This document shows positions 24,144 through 32,120 of a stretch of 64,000 nucleotides of DNA, piece after piece (the first letter of the stretch is position 1; every line of letters starts with the position of its first letter). The translations under genes and the position numbers were made by a program. The DNA is from a virus: positions 1-64,000 of IMG/VR virus record IMGVR_UViG_3300050821_024084; one strand, 5' to 3'. The notes beneath the pieces were generated by a model. It did no database searches. It was not told where the DNA came from and saw only the letters and a list, made by a program, of their open reading frames with translations.

Positions 24144-24506
24144 CTATCGAACGTCGGCGAGTGTCAGCTCCGGGACGTAGTCCGCGAACCCGGAACCGAT
24201 GCACGTCAGCGTGTGATGACAGCTGCACTCGTAGGCAGCTCCGTATCCGGGCGCTCCGTAGATGCCCCGGAACATCAGCGGCGTCATGTCGACCGGGCAG
24301 AACGGGCCGCCCGGAGCCTGATAGCAGTGCTTCGTGATGAAGTCCAGGTGCCGGGCTTCCTCCGCGAGCTGGCTGCTCCACTCCCGGGTGCATGCTTCGC
24401 ATTCTTCGTGCGTCAGCTCCCAGCACGTGTCGTGCCTGCACTCCGGGTACGAGGGTGAGTCCCAGTACCCGCAGACAGGTCCCTTGTGGCAGGTGTGCTC
24501 GTTCAT
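24144..24506 (-). CDS. cysteine/histidine-rich protein, probable zinc-binding
   Basis: 120 residues with 11 cysteines and several histidines: CHKGPVCGYW, CRHDTCWELTHEECEACTREW, FCPVD, YECSCHHTLTCIG. Repeated CxxC and HxC pairs indicate structural zinc. Function unknown. Confidence 0.72.
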   Translation of the reverse strand: MNEHTCHKGPVCGYWDSPSYPECRHDTCWELTHEECEACTREWSSQLAEEARHLDFITKHCYQAPGGPFCPVDMTPLMFRGIYGAPGYGAAYECSCHHTLTCIGSGFADYVPELTLADVR

Positions 24507-24579
24507 GCTTACCTCCTTCAGCCCGTCATCTGGCGGACTAGACCGCGCAGGTCCCGGAGGACCTGCGCGACCTGGACCG
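24507..24579 (-). repeat. two-hairpin intergenic element 6
   Basis: GCGCAGGTCC-CGGA-GGACCTGCGC (10 bp), flanked by CTAGACCG on one side and CCAGGTCG-type sequence on the other, as in elements 11 and 17. Confidence 0.8.
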
Positions 24580-25242
24580 TCAGGTGTACAGCGGGATCTC
24601 GACGTCCTCCCTTCGCACCGGCTGCGACTGGTAGTCGTAGTCGCGGTGGAGAGAACCCCGGCTGACCGTGCCGAACTGCACGGTGTCCGATCCGTAGATC
24701 TCCCGGAGCTTCGCCTTCATGTCAGCAGACGAGCCGAAGATACCGGCTGCCCCGGTGATCGCGTCTGCCGTGGAGAAGCGGAGCGTGACCGCCAGCGTGT
24801 ACCCGTTCGGGAGCTGCGGGTCCGGCGTGTAGCCGGGCAGTCCCATCCGCCGGAACGCCTCGTTCGCCTCGTCGAGCGCCAGGTTCCCGTTGTTCACCCA
24901 GTACAGCAGGCGAGCACGGATCTGCTTCAGCTCGGCCTGGTAGCGCTCTCCGAGACGCTTCGCCTGCCCGGCGAGGCCCGTCTCGTTGAGCCACTCCGCC
25001 GGGACTGACTCCGCGTCCGTGAGTGCCGGGACGGTCACGGTGTCCTGGTCCTCAGGGAAGCGCTCGCTGATGCCGCGCGCGTAGTTCACCCACGCGCTGC
25101 ACCAGCTCTTCCGGTCCGCGAGCGTGGTCCTCGCGTAGTCCCACAGTGCCTGAAGAGCCGCGTGGAACTGCTCACCCGTGACCGGGGCGTCCAGGTCGAT
25201 CGCCGGGACAGCCGTGGTCTCGGGCGTGCTGTCGTTCTGCAT
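24580..25242 (-). CDS. hypothetical protein
   Basis: 220 residues, helical N-terminal two-thirds (GEQFHAALQALWDYARTTLADRKSW), beta-rich C-terminal third (YTLAVTLRFSTADAITGA). No recognised motif. Preceded by AAGGAGGACAAGGT. Confidence 0.7.
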   Translation of the reverse strand: MQNDSTPETTAVPAIDLDAPVTGEQFHAALQALWDYARTTLADRKSWCSAWVNYARGISERFPEDQDTVTVPALTDAESVPAEWLNETGLAGQAKRLGERYQAELKQIRARLLYWVNNGNLALDEANEAFRRMGLPGYTPDPQLPNGYTLAVTLRFSTADAITGAAGIFGSSADMKAKLREIYGSDTVQFGTVSRGSLHRDYDYQSQPVRREDVEIPLYT

Positions 25243-25325
25243 ACCTTGTCCTCCTTGGTCCGTGCACTAGCCTCTCTAGCGCACGGCGCACGTCACGAAC
25301 ATGAGCTCGTGACGCACGCGGCGCG
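25243..25325 (-). repeat. two-hairpin intergenic element 7
   Basis: CGTCACGA...TCGTGACG (8 bp) and CCGTGC...GCACGG enclosing CTAG...CTAG. Confidence 0.75.
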
Positions 25326-25583
25326 TTAGGTGACGGTCAGTTTCCCGTTCTTGCGCGTGACGGTGGCGTAATATCTGCGATTCGCGTACGGGTCCGGCCC
25401 GACGACATCGAGAATCACATCCTCGGTGATATCCTCAGCCCGCCAGTTCCCGGCTCCGGGACTGATGCCGCTTGTCGCGTCGAACCAGACGTTCTCCGGC
25501 TCGCTGGCGAGGGCGCGCCGGAGCGCGGCCTTGGACGCGGGCCGGGTGTGACTGATGAACGCTCCGGTGTTGTGTCGTGGCAT
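25326..25583 (-). CDS. hypothetical protein
   Basis: 85 residues with AAGGGGG upstream. Ends in a beta hairpin (RRYYATVTRKNGKLTVT). Its start overlaps the membrane gene 25415..25726 in another frame. Confidence 0.68.
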   Translation of the reverse strand: MPRHNTGAFISHTRPASKAALRRALASEPENVWFDATSGISPGAGNWRAEDITEDVILDVVGPDPYANRRYYATVTRKNGKLTVT

Positions 25584-25726
25584 TGCGTTACCCCCTTAGG
25601 TATATGGGTAGTATGCACTACCGGGCAGGCATGATGCACATGCGCGACCGGGAGCAGCGCGACCACCGCTCCGACCCCGAATCCGATGAGAACCGGGGTC
25701 AGCAGCTCACGCGTCCTGCGGAACAT
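25415..25726 (-). CDS. small membrane protein with questionable C-terminus
   Basis: ATG 25726 lies four bases after the stop of gene 25731. LLTPVLIGFGVGAVVALLPV is a clear membrane helix followed by HVHHACPVVHTTHIPKG. Beyond about residue 45 the frame runs antisense-free through gene 25326 and looks non-coding; a one-base change near the tatacctaaggggg run would end it early. Confidence 0.45.
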   Translation of the reverse strand: MFRRTRELLTPVLIGFGVGAVVALLPVAHVHHACPVVHTTHIPKGVTQCHDTTPERSSVTPGPRPRPRSGAPSPASRRTSGSTRQAASVPEPGTGGLRISPRM

Positions 25727-25730
25727 GACG

Positions 25731-25961
25731 TCAGCAGCCCGCCAGCGACGGGTCAGCCTGGCAGACCGACGACGAGATCGCGTCACCGGACGGATTCGCG
25801 ATCGATGACACCTCGTGGATCACCACGATGCCGCCGATGATGCTCAGCAGGACGCCCAGCCCGACGATGATCGCGATGAAGACCGTCGCGTTGCGGGTCT
25901 GCCGGGCGTAGCGCTCGGTCTCAGGCTCCCGGGTGATGACCGGGGTGACTGGTACTGGCAT
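25731..25961 (-). CDS. small membrane protein
   Basis: 76 residues, one membrane helix (VFIAIIVGLGVLLSIIGGIVV), short acidic N-terminus, C-terminal tail with two cysteines. GGGAGGTAAG ribosome binding site shared by most genes of this block. Unknown. Confidence 0.72.
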   Translation of the reverse strand: MPVPVTPVITREPETERYARQTRNATVFIAIIVGLGVLLSIIGGIVVIHEVSSIANPSGDAISSSVCQADPSLAGC

Positions 25962-26041
25962 TGTCTTACCTCCCTAGGTTCGCGTACCTGTCTGGCACAC
26001 GGCACGATGCGTGACCGGTAAGTCACGCATCATGCGGCGCG
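25962..26041 (-). repeat. two-hairpin intergenic element 8
   Basis: GATGCGTGAC-CGGTAA-GTCACGCATC (10 bp) and a weaker second hairpin containing GTGCCAG. Confidence 0.75.
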
Positions 26042-26344
26042 TCAGCTCTTGAGCTTGGCGATCGCGTTCCTCCGCAGGTCCTCGGCGGAGCGCTGCTTGC
26101 GGACGTTGAGCTGCCCGTAGCTGAGGGTGATATCGCCGTGCAGCGCTTCCGCGAGAGCGGTGAACGCCTTGAGGACTGGCGGCGGAACGGCGTCGGGCAC
26201 GTTCGCCCAGGCGACGTTCTCGTAACGCTCGTAGTCGTTCAGGCCGGCGATCGCCGTCGCGATATCGGCCTCGGTGAAGACGCCTTCCTGCACGAGCTGG
26301 TCGGCGTACTGCCCGTTGCTGTCGTATGTGCTGGTAGTGGCCAT
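26042..26344 (-). CDS. hypothetical protein
   Basis: 100 residues from ATG 26344 (GGGAGGTAAG upstream). Acidic, helical; YADQLVQEGVFTEADIATAI hints at an EF-hand-like or helical bundle but no ligand loop is seen. Confidence 0.7.
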   Translation of the reverse strand: MATTSTYDSNGQYADQLVQEGVFTEADIATAIAGLNDYERYENVAWANVPDAVPPPVLKAFTALAEALHGDITLSYGQLNVRKQRSAEDLRRNAIAKLKS

Positions 26345-26426
26345 TGTCTTACCTCCCTGGGATGCGTGCCTGAGTCCTGGCACACAGCGCGACGCACGTG
26401 CAGATGCACGCACGCCACGCACTGCG
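26345..26426 (-). repeat. two-hairpin intergenic element 9
   Basis: A GTGC-AGAT-GCAC hairpin extended by CGCACG and a GTGCC...GGCAC hairpin with CCAG. Confidence 0.65.
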
Positions 26427-26669
26427 TCAGTCCCGGACGTTCTTGCGGACCTCCTCCAGCTCCGCCAGCTCCTGCGTGCCGGTGATCGCCTCCAGCCGGA
26501 TCGTGTACCAGCGCGCGGTCTCCTCCTCATCGGGCATGCCGGAGTAGTCGATGCGCTCGTCGAAGAAGCTGACGCTCGTCCCGTCACGCGGGACGCATAG
26601 CCAGCCGCTTTCTTCGAGTGAATCCCGGACGCGGGAGGTCACTCTCTCGATGTCCTCAGGCTCCGTCAT
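26427..26669 (-). CDS. hypothetical protein
   Basis: 80 residues, acidic alpha/beta (SGWLCVPRDGTSVSFFDERIDY); no motif. AAGGAGGTAAGC upstream. Confidence 0.7.
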   Translation of the reverse strand: MTEPEDIERVTSRVRDSLEESGWLCVPRDGTSVSFFDERIDYSGMPDEEETARWYTIRLEAITGTQELAELEEVRKNVRD

Positions 26670-26748
26670 TGCTTACCTCCTTCAGTGTGCACGCCTCCTG
26701 GCATGCAGCGCGGGACGCATCCGGTCGGGATGCGTCCCGCGCAGCGCG
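26670..26748 (-). repeat. two-hairpin intergenic element 10
   Basis: GCGCGGGACGCATCC and GGATGCGTCCCGCGC form a perfect 15-bp stem with a GGTCG loop; second hairpin around GCCtcctGGC. Confidence 0.85.
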
Positions 26749-26883
26749 TCAGGCGCTGGTCTCGTCGTCAGCCGGGGTGGTGGCTGCGACGGGAGAACCG
26801 GGGTACGGCTGCATGTAGTAGTCGGAATCGCGCGTCGCGAGGCTCCGCAGCGCGCGCTGGAGCAGCCGGGTGACGGTGCGCAT
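26749..26883 (-). CDS. 44-residue peptide
   Basis: ATG 26883; N-terminal basic amphipathic helix (MRTVTRLLQRALRSLATR) and an acidic tail. Stop of the upstream gene lies only a few bases away. Possibly membrane-active; unproven. Confidence 0.6.
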   Translation of the reverse strand: MRTVTRLLQRALRSLATRDSDYYMQPYPGSPVAATTPADDETSA

Positions 26884-26886
26884 GGC

Positions 26887-27135
26887 TCACACCGCCTTGA
26901 TGTAGTCGAGATACTCCTGGATCCCGCTGTAGACCCAGGTGGACAGCACCACCGCGTCCTCCCCGACCCCCACGCTGAGGAACAGGATGATCGTGATCGT
27001 GCTGGTGAACAGGACGCACATGTGGATGTGATACCGCACGCGGATCTTGCGAGCCTCCTCCGGGTCCGGCGGGAGCACCGGATGCAGCAGGCCCTTCGTC
27101 CCCTGCGGGAGACGGACCGGGACCGGGGTGATCAC
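26887..27135 (-). CDS. membrane protein, two hydrophobic segments
   Basis: 82 residues from GTG 27135 (GTGA overlap). IHMCVLFTSTITIILFLSVG is a clear membrane helix; the C-terminal stretch TWVYSGIQEYLDYIKAV is amphipathic. Unknown. Confidence 0.7.
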   Translation of the reverse strand: MITPVPVRLPQGTKGLLHPVLPPDPEEARKIRVRYHIHMCVLFTSTITIILFLSVGVGEDAVVLSTWVYSGIQEYLDYIKAV

Positions 27136-27500
27136 GCGCTCAGCCAGGTCAGCTCGGACGTGCAGACCTCGTAGGTGGCCACGATGTTCGCCGCCCGGGA
27201 CTGGTTCATGTACTCGAACACGTTGTGCAGCGACGCCCCGCCCGCGAACATGTCGTCCACGTACAGGAGCCGGCTGTACGCCGTGCAGTCACCGATCATC
27301 ACGATGTGCGACTGCACGCAGTCGTGCCCGCCCCGGCAGATGAGCATCAGCGGCTTGTTGAGATCCGACGCGAGAGCCGCGCCGAGCGCCACGCCGTGCA
27401 TGTCGCCTGCGGTGACGATCGCATCGAACTTGTCCTGACAGTGCGCCAGGAACACCGAAGCCTTGATCCTGGCATCGGTCAGGGGCTGCCATTCTCCCAT
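27132..27500 (-). CDS. type I phosphoribosyltransferase-like protein
   Basis: 122 residues from ATG 27500. RLLYVDDMFAGGASLHNV (about 85-102) is the PRPP-binding loop (four hydrophobics, DD, then GGxS); TAGDMHGVALGAALAS (about 30-45) matches the upstream nucleotide-side loop. Short for the family (usually 170-210), lacking the hood region, so the base specificity cannot be told. It could salvage nucleobases or act in signalling. Co-transcribed with small membrane genes. Confidence 0.8.
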   Translation of the reverse strand: MGEWQPLTDARIKASVFLAHCQDKFDAIVTAGDMHGVALGAALASDLNKPLMLICRGGHDCVQSHIVMIGDCTAYSRLLYVDDMFAGGASLHNVFEYMNQSRAANIVATYEVCTSELTWLSA

Positions 27501-27615
27501 GATTGCTACCTTCCTTCCTTGTCGGGCAGTACGCCGGAGGTCCAGCGCACTAGACCGCGCGCATCCGGGGAGGATGCGCGCGATCTGGCACGTTAGAACC
27601 AGCTTCGCCGGTGAG
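27501..27615 (-). repeat. two-hairpin intergenic element 11
   Basis: GCGCGCATCC-GGGGA-GGATGCGCGC (10 bp) inside CTAGACCG...CGATCTGG, the same outer pairing as element 17. Confidence 0.8.
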
Positions 27616-29007
27616 TCAGCTGATAGCCGCCTGGATGTGCGGGCTGATGCGGAGGGCATTGGCGATGACCGTCAGTGCCGGATTGACTGCTGATGAGGTC
27701 ACGAACACGGAGGCATCTGCGACGAACAGGTTCGGTATGTCGTGCAGGCTGCCTTCCGGGCTCACGACGGACGTGCGCGACGAGTGCCCCATCCGCAGCG
27801 TGCCGCACTGATGCGCGACTGCTGCCAGCGGCATCTCGCTGCTGAGCGTGACGTACCCTGCGTGATGCAGGATGCGCCGGATGCGGGACCGGAACGTCCG
27901 CGCGCGAGCCGCGTCCTGCGGATCCCGGGTGACCGAGAGCCGGATGCGACCGGAACTCGTGAGCGTCACGGCGTTGCCCGGACGGGGGCTGTCTTCCGTC
28001 ATGAGCCACAGCCCGAGCGCACGCGAGGCGAGCGCGTCAGTCGCAGCTGACGGGAGATGTGCTGCCAGGCGGGACTCGCCGCGCAGCATGCCTCCGGCCG
28101 GACGTCCGGTCATCTGGAGACTGGAGCGCAGCTCCGGCACGTCGTCCAGCATGACAAGGGTCTTGTGGAACCCCTCGTCCGCCGGGCTCAGGCCGTGCCG
28201 GAGTCCCGCAGGCGGGAAGGCGAGCATCGCGGTGCTGATGTGCGCCATGTAGTTCCGTCCCGCCTGACCGGAGTCCCCGCCCAGACCGGAGCGCAGCAGC
28301 AGCGCCGCTGAGTTCACGGCCCCGGCTGCGAGGACGATAGCTCCGGCGGTGAGCGCGGTGCCGTCCTCCAGGATCACCCGGCGAGCCTGACCGCGCTCCG
28401 CCTCGATCCGCTGCACGCACGCCCCGGTACGGAGCGTGACGCCCGGATGACGCAGAGCCCGGCGCAGGGCTACTGTCTCCGCGTCTGCCTTGCCGAGCAC
28501 CGGGCACGGGAAGCCGTCGCAGCGCGCGCAGCGCGAGCATGCTCCGGCGGTTCCGTCGAGCACGCCCGAAGGCGCGGGCGACGGATGCAGGCCCTTGCTC
28601 GTCAGGACATCCGCGAAGGCAGCGACCGCCGGCACGTGCGGAAGCGCGTGCACGTTGTACCAGCGCTCGGCCTCACGGTAGGCTGGCTCCATGTCCGCGC
28701 AGGTCACCGGCCAGGTCGTGAAGTCGTCCGGAGCGAAGCGGAACAGCGCCGCCCCGTAGAACTTCGTCGCCCCGCCGACGTTGTAGTGCACCTGCGGGGT
28801 GAACGGACGGCCGGCCGCGTCGAGCCAGGGATCTGCGCTCACGTAGCGTGAGCGGCAGAACACCTCCTGCGCGTCCCAGTTCTGCGGCTCGCGGGGAACG
28901 TGCGTTCCCCGTTCGAGGATCAGGATGCGCGCGCCCGTCCGCGCCAGCGCGCGGGCGACCGCTGAGCCGCCTGCCCCGGAGCCGATGATGATGAGATCAG
29001 CGTCCAT
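27616..29007 (-). CDS. GMC-family FAD-dependent oxidoreductase
   Basis: 463 residues. N-terminal FAD-binding LIIIGSGAGGSAVARALA, the NVGGATKFYGAAL region, C-terminal HQCGTLRMG and SAVNPALTVIANALR are diagnostic of glucose-methanol-choline oxidoreductases. A CSRCARCDGFPC cluster at about 160 is an extra feature seen in a GMC subgroup. It would oxidise an alcohol or sugar-like substrate with FAD. This is a large metabolic gene amid mini-genes in a phage; whether it modifies a phage molecule or host metabolism is unknown. Confidence 0.9.
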   Translation of the reverse strand: MDADLIIIGSGAGGSAVARALARTGARILILERGTHVPREPQNWDAQEVFCRSRYVSADPWLDAAGRPFTPQVHYNVGGATKFYGAALFRFAPDDFTTWPVTCADMEPAYREAERWYNVHALPHVPAVAAFADVLTSKGLHPSPAPSGVLDGTAGACSRCARCDGFPCPVLGKADAETVALRRALRHPGVTLRTGACVQRIEAERGQARRVILEDGTALTAGAIVLAAGAVNSAALLLRSGLGGDSGQAGRNYMAHISTAMLAFPPAGLRHGLSPADEGFHKTLVMLDDVPELRSSLQMTGRPAGGMLRGESRLAAHLPSAATDALASRALGLWLMTEDSPRPGNAVTLTSSGRIRLSVTRDPQDAARARTFRSRIRRILHHAGYVTLSSEMPLAAVAHQCGTLRMGHSSRTSVVSPEGSLHDIPNLFVADASVFVTSSAVNPALTVIANALRISPHIQAAIS

Positions 29008-29089
29008 GGTGTCTTACCTCCCTAGGGTCGTGCGCCGTCTGGCACACGGCACGCGACACGAGCTGGATGCTCGCATCACATGCTCTGTG
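29008..29089 (-). repeat. two-hairpin intergenic element 12
   Basis: CGAGC-TGGAT-GCTCG and GCCGT-CTGGCAC-ACGGC, the second with CCAG in the loop, before the GGGAGGTAAG of the GMC gene. Confidence 0.75.
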
Positions 29090-29182
29090 TCAGCTGAGAA
29101 TCGTGCCGATGAGAATACCGAGCAGGACTCCGGCGGTCACTGCCTCGGCGGTGATCAGGAGCCTGATGAGCGCGGCTCTCAT
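29090..29182 (-). CDS. 30-residue membrane peptide
   Basis: ATG 29182 lies three bases after the previous stop. The peptide is almost entirely one hydrophobic helix (LLITAEAVTAGVLLGILIG) with a basic front. Holin-like or toxin-like peptides look like this, but there is no evidence for either. Confidence 0.6.
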   Translation of the reverse strand: MRAALIRLLITAEAVTAGVLLGILIGTILS

Positions 29183-29184
29183 CG

Positions 29185-29394
29185 TCACAGGCCGCCGTCG
29201 TCGTCAGCTGCGTCACCGTCGGAGCCGTCCGGGTCCTCGTCGTTCCCGGCGAATCGCATGTCGGGCTGCGGCATGGGCTGACCCGGACGCCACGTGCCGG
29301 CGTTCGTCCTGATATCGTGCATGAAATACCAGGCCACGACGATCATGACGCCGAGGATGACGGCGACCACGCAGAAGTACTGAAGTGCGGTCAT
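29185..29394 (-). CDS. small membrane protein with acidic tail
   Basis: 69 residues from ATG 29394. One membrane helix (YFCVVAVILGVMIVVAWYF) and a very acidic C-terminus (DEDPDGSDGDAADDDGG). Unknown. Confidence 0.7.
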   Translation of the reverse strand: MTALQYFCVVAVILGVMIVVAWYFMHDIRTNAGTWRPGQPMPQPDMRFAGNDEDPDGSDGDAADDDGGL

Positions 29395-29475
29395 GTTGCT
29401 TACCTCCCTTGAGATGTGCACCTCCTGGCGCACAACGCGATCCGCGAGCGGCAGGCTCGCGGGTCACGCACTGCG
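29395..29475 (-). repeat. two-hairpin intergenic element 13
   Basis: CCGCGAGC-GGCAG-GCTCGCGG (8 bp) and a hairpin around GTGCACCTCCTGGCGCAC. Confidence 0.8.
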
Positions 29476-29812
29476 TCAGGGCCTGTCCAGCTCAGCTGCG
29501 AGCAGCGGATGAGCCGGGGCGACGATGACCTCATACCAGGTGCCGTCTGCCGGATCCTGGAAGTAGAAGTAGGAACGCGGATCGAGATCGCCGTACAGGC
29601 TCAGCTCGCCCTCCTGATCGAACTCGATGGTGGTGAACGGGACGTGATTCCTTTACTATCTCCGCCATCTCATGCCGTCGCTCGATGCGGATAGCATGAG
29701 ATGCGGCGGACGAAAGGTCCAGCAGCGTCTGCGACGCCGCCAGCGTCTCCTCGCTCTGGAGTTCTTCCGGGATCGCCTGTACCAGCGTCCGGAGTGCCTC
29801 GCGTAGATCCAT
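29476..29812 (-). pseudogene. small gene with one-base frameshift
   Basis: ATG 29812 starts MDLREALRTLVQAIPEELQS and stays coding-like to MAEIVK; the continuation VPFTTIEFDQEGELSLYGD...WYEVIVAPAHPLL lies in the next frame and ends at 29476. Length is 337 bases. Dropping one base in GTAAAGGAATC joins them (MAEIVKNHVPF). Error or decay. Confidence 0.7.
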
Positions 29813-29892
29813 CGCTTACCTCCCTTGAGATGCGTGCCGTCTGGCACGCAGCGCACGCCACGTGACAACTGTCACATGACGCACGCAGCGCG
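29813..29892 (-). repeat. two-hairpin intergenic element 14
   Basis: GTGACA-AC-TGTCAC and GCGTGCC-GTCT-GGCACGC, the clearest example of the conserved second hairpin. Confidence 0.85.
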
Positions 29893-30306
29893 TCAGCTGC
29901 GACGATGCTCGTGCTGAGCCGGGCACTGCGCGAGCGGCCACACCTTGTCGGCGTAGCCCGTCCGGAGATGACGGGCGACGTAATCGGCGTTGCCGATATT
30001 GTGGACGATGGTGCCGGCGGCCAGCATCCCGATTCCGGTCTCGCGACTGCAGAATCGCAGCCCGGCAGCCAGCTCGGCCTCGTAGATCCGGGCGCTCCAG
30101 CGCTTGTGATCGGTGAGATAGTCCGCCAGTCCCGCCTCGGCCTGCCCGGCGGTGATGCCGTCCAGATCCCGGAAGGCGTTGCGCCTGAGGATCGTCTCGT
30201 TGACGTGCTGGACGGCCCATGCCCATTCCCGGTCGCCCGTCCAGGTGCCGTTGTCAGCGGCGATCGCCGCAGCGAGCGCGGTCAGCGCGGTATCGCGTCG
30301 GTTCAT
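29893..30306 (-). CDS. hypothetical protein
   Basis: 137 residues, helical, with TWTGDREWAWAVQHVNET and a His/Cys-containing tail (AQCPAQHEHRRS). No family recognised. Confidence 0.7.
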   Translation of the reverse strand: MNRRDTALTALAAAIAADNGTWTGDREWAWAVQHVNETILRRNAFRDLDGITAGQAEAGLADYLTDHKRWSARIYEAELAAGLRFCSRETGIGMLAAGTIVHNIGNADYVARHLRTGYADKVWPLAQCPAQHEHRRS

Positions 30307-30390
30307 GCTTACCTCCCTTGAGATGCTCGTGCGAGCGCACGGGCAGCACCCCTCGCGAGGTCGCCCCTCGTGAAGGATGCTGCGCGTCTC
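30307..30390 (-). repeat. two-hairpin intergenic element 15
   Basis: CGTGC-GAGC-GCACG and a CCTCGCGAGG palindrome before GGGAGGTAAGC. Confidence 0.65.
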
Positions 30391-30612
30391 TCACGCAATC
30401 TGGCTGACCGGCCCGCCTCGCGCGCGGACGCGCTGCACGAGCCCGGTGAGATCCTTCCTGGTCTCCCGGCTGACGACCGGCTGGCCGTCCAGGTCCAGGC
30501 AGGTCATCTCTCCGTTGCGATCGGTGATGACCAGGTAGTACCCGTCGTCGATCTCGTAGGTCGTGGTCCCGTAGCGCGTCGTGCGCGCCCAGGTGACCCG
30601 GAATCTGCTCAT
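30391..30612 (-). CDS. hypothetical beta-rich protein
   Basis: 73 residues; MSRFRVTWARTTRYGTTTYEI then DDGYYLVITDRNGEMTCLDLDG suggests a small beta barrel. Unknown. Confidence 0.7.
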   Translation of the reverse strand: MSRFRVTWARTTRYGTTTYEIDDGYYLVITDRNGEMTCLDLDGQPVVSRETRKDLTGLVQRVRARGGPVSQIA

Positions 30613-30690
30613 TCCTGCTTACCTCCTCTGGCTGCGCGGGTATCGCGCAGCACCGCCCGCGACGGATGTCGCGGGCGATGCAACGGTTAC
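30613..30690 (-). repeat. two-hairpin intergenic element 16
   Basis: CGCCCGCGAC-GGAT-GTCGCGGGCG (10 bp) and GCTGCGCG-GGTAT-CGCGCAGC (8 bp). Confidence 0.85.
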
Positions 30691-30778
30691 CCGCCGGTAA
30701 CTCGCTGTCGCTGATCTCGCCCATGTCGATGAGCATCGCGCGGGCCTCGCCGGCGCGTGTCCTGCGCGACGCTGCGAG

Positions 30779-30904
30779 CTAGAACTCGTCGTCGTCGTCG
30801 TCGTCGTCGCTGCTGAGTCCCGGGTTGCCTGTGTCGAACTGGCGTTCGATTTCGGCCGGGGTGAATCCGGCTCCCTGAAGAGCGTCCCAGCTGGCCGGGC
30901 TCAT
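30779..30904 (-). CDS. 41-residue peptide with poly-aspartate tail
   Basis: ATG 30904 overlaps the preceding stop (ATGA). The peptide begins MSPASWDALQGAGFTP (a UBA-like start) and ends in seven aspartates plus EF. After its stop the same frame continues with protein-like sequence to about 30690 but without a start or correct stop. Confidence 0.6.
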   Translation of the reverse strand: MSPASWDALQGAGFTPAEIERQFDTGNPGLSSDDDDDDDEF

Positions 30905-31041
30905 GACTGAGCCTCCGGCCGGGCGTGCCGTCCGGTGGCGGGAAGCTGAGCCGCCGCGCGGGCGAGCAGCTCCTGCTCCAGCTGGCTGATCCGCTCCAGC
31001 AGCCTCTGACGGCTGACGCCGGCGGTCGTGGTCGTGGTCAT
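30901..31041 (-). CDS. 46-residue helical peptide
   Basis: ATG 31041, ribosome binding site AAGGAGGTAAGG. Thr-rich start, then SRQRLLERISQLEQELLAR, a short coiled coil. Unknown. Confidence 0.6.
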   Translation of the reverse strand: MTTTTTAGVSRQRLLERISQLEQELLARAAAQLPATGRHARPEAQS

Positions 31042-31124
31042 TGCCCCTTACCTCCTTACTCTGCGTGATCGGTTGATCACACTAGACCGCTCCGGGGCGG
31101 CTGCCCCGGAACGATCTGGCGTGG
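31042..31124 (-). repeat. two-hairpin intergenic element 17
   Basis: CCGGGGC-GGCT-GCCCCGG inside a longer imperfect stem (CACACTAGACCG with CGATCTGGCGTG), followed by GTGATC-GGTT-GATCAC. Confidence 0.85.
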
Positions 31125-31994
31125 TCAGGCCGTGACGGCCGAGGGCTCGCGGGCGGACGTGTCCGTGTCCGTGACCTCTTCCGAACTGGTGTTCGATTCC
31201 GGCGCGGGGGCCGGAGCCGGAGCCGGAGCCTCGGCGGGGACCGGGAACCCGAAACCGGGATCGTGGGCGCCCTGGTAGAGGGCCAGCAGCGAGACCGGCG
31301 CGGCGTTGATCTTGAACTTGCGGGTCAGGCCGCCGCGTCGCACCGGGTAGTGCGATCCGAGCCACGCCCCGGAGGCGTCCTCGGCCGCCTGGATGACGGC
31401 GCGACGATCCGCACTGGTGTTCGTATCCGCGACCCGCGAGTCGTGGATCATTTGCGCTAGGCGCACGCCGGTGCGCAGGATGGAACCGCGCATCATGCGC
31501 AATTCGTCGTACGATTTGTACGACGAATTAGTTTTCGAATTCGAACGGTAGTTCGAACCGGCGAGCTTGCCGGCGTCGTCCAGCACTGCACTGACCTGCG
31601 AGAATAGCGCAGCCAGTGGTTTATGAGCACCCTCCGTGACTGCTATACGGAGCGTAACCGGCGACCGATTCGTGCTGTCGTGCGTTGACCCGTCGTAACC
31701 GCCTGCTGCACCGAACGTAGCCGCCGCGATGGCTAGGTGCGCCACGGCACGAGCCGGACCGTTGCCGCTTGCGCCCGGGATCTCCCAGGTGAACTCGGAG
31801 ATTTCGCCCGTGTGTTCGACGGTTGCGGCTAGTAGCGCAGCGTGCATGAGTGCTGACATCTTGTCATCCTCATTGTCACTCTGCGTAACCATGTGGAGAA
31901 GCGATTCAAAAGTCGCGTTCTCGTCCGTAACCGTGTCGTTCTGTGCGGTTGCCGGTGTGGTTGCCGGTGTGGTTGTGCGCTTACGTGATGGCAT
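31125..31994 (-). CDS. hypothetical protein of unusual codon use
   Basis: 289 residues from ATG 31994 (GGAGGTAAGC upstream). Thr-rich N-terminus, central helical domain (MHAALLAATVEHTGEIS to IRTGVRLAQM-like region) and a Pro/Ala-rich C-terminus (PAEAPAPAPAPAPE). The part around 31500-31560 is AT-rich with an exact inverted repeat. Third-position GC is lower than in neighbours, as in the next genes to the right, indicating recent acquisition. Function unknown. Confidence 0.72.
   Translation of the reverse strand: MPSRKRTTTPATTPATAQNDTVTDENATFESLLHMVTQSDNEDDKMSALMHAALLAATVEHTGEISEFTWEIPGASGNGPARAVAHLAIAAATFGAAGGYDGSTHDSTNRSPVTLRIAVTEGAHKPLAALFSQVSAVLDDAGKLAGSNYRSNSKTNSSYKSYDELRMMRGSILRTGVRLAQMIHDSRVADTNTSADRRAVIQAAEDASGAWLGSHYPVRRGGLTRKFKINAAPVSLLALYQGAHDPGFGFPVPAEAPAPAPAPAPESNTSSEEVTDTDTSAREPSAVTA
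31501..31529. repeat. 12-bp inverted repeat within a gene
   Basis: AATTCGTCGTAC (31501-31512) and GTACGACGAATT (31518-31529) with a 5-base spacer; TTCGAA-containing symmetric words follow to 31557. Confidence 0.75.
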
Positions 31995-32120
31995 TTGCTT
32001 ACCTCCGTTGGGTTGTGTTTCATTGCCCGAGCGGGCAACACCGAATACGTATTCCAATCATGATGATTGAAGATTGAAGATTGAACACGTGTTCGATGCA
32101 ATTCGCTGGGAAATGGCGCG
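31995..32120 (-). repeat. two-hairpin intergenic element 18 (long form)
   Basis: TTGCCC-GAGC-GGGCAA and a GAACACGTGTTC palindrome, separated by AT-rich tandem gattgaa repeats. Shares GAATTGCAT and GTTGCCC words with elements 19 and 20. Confidence 0.7.

Noticed and set aside
30690-30778. Short leftward gene starting ATG 30736
   Set aside because: Protein-like for about 30 residues but no ribosome binding site and no proper stop; probably the remnant of a shifted frame.
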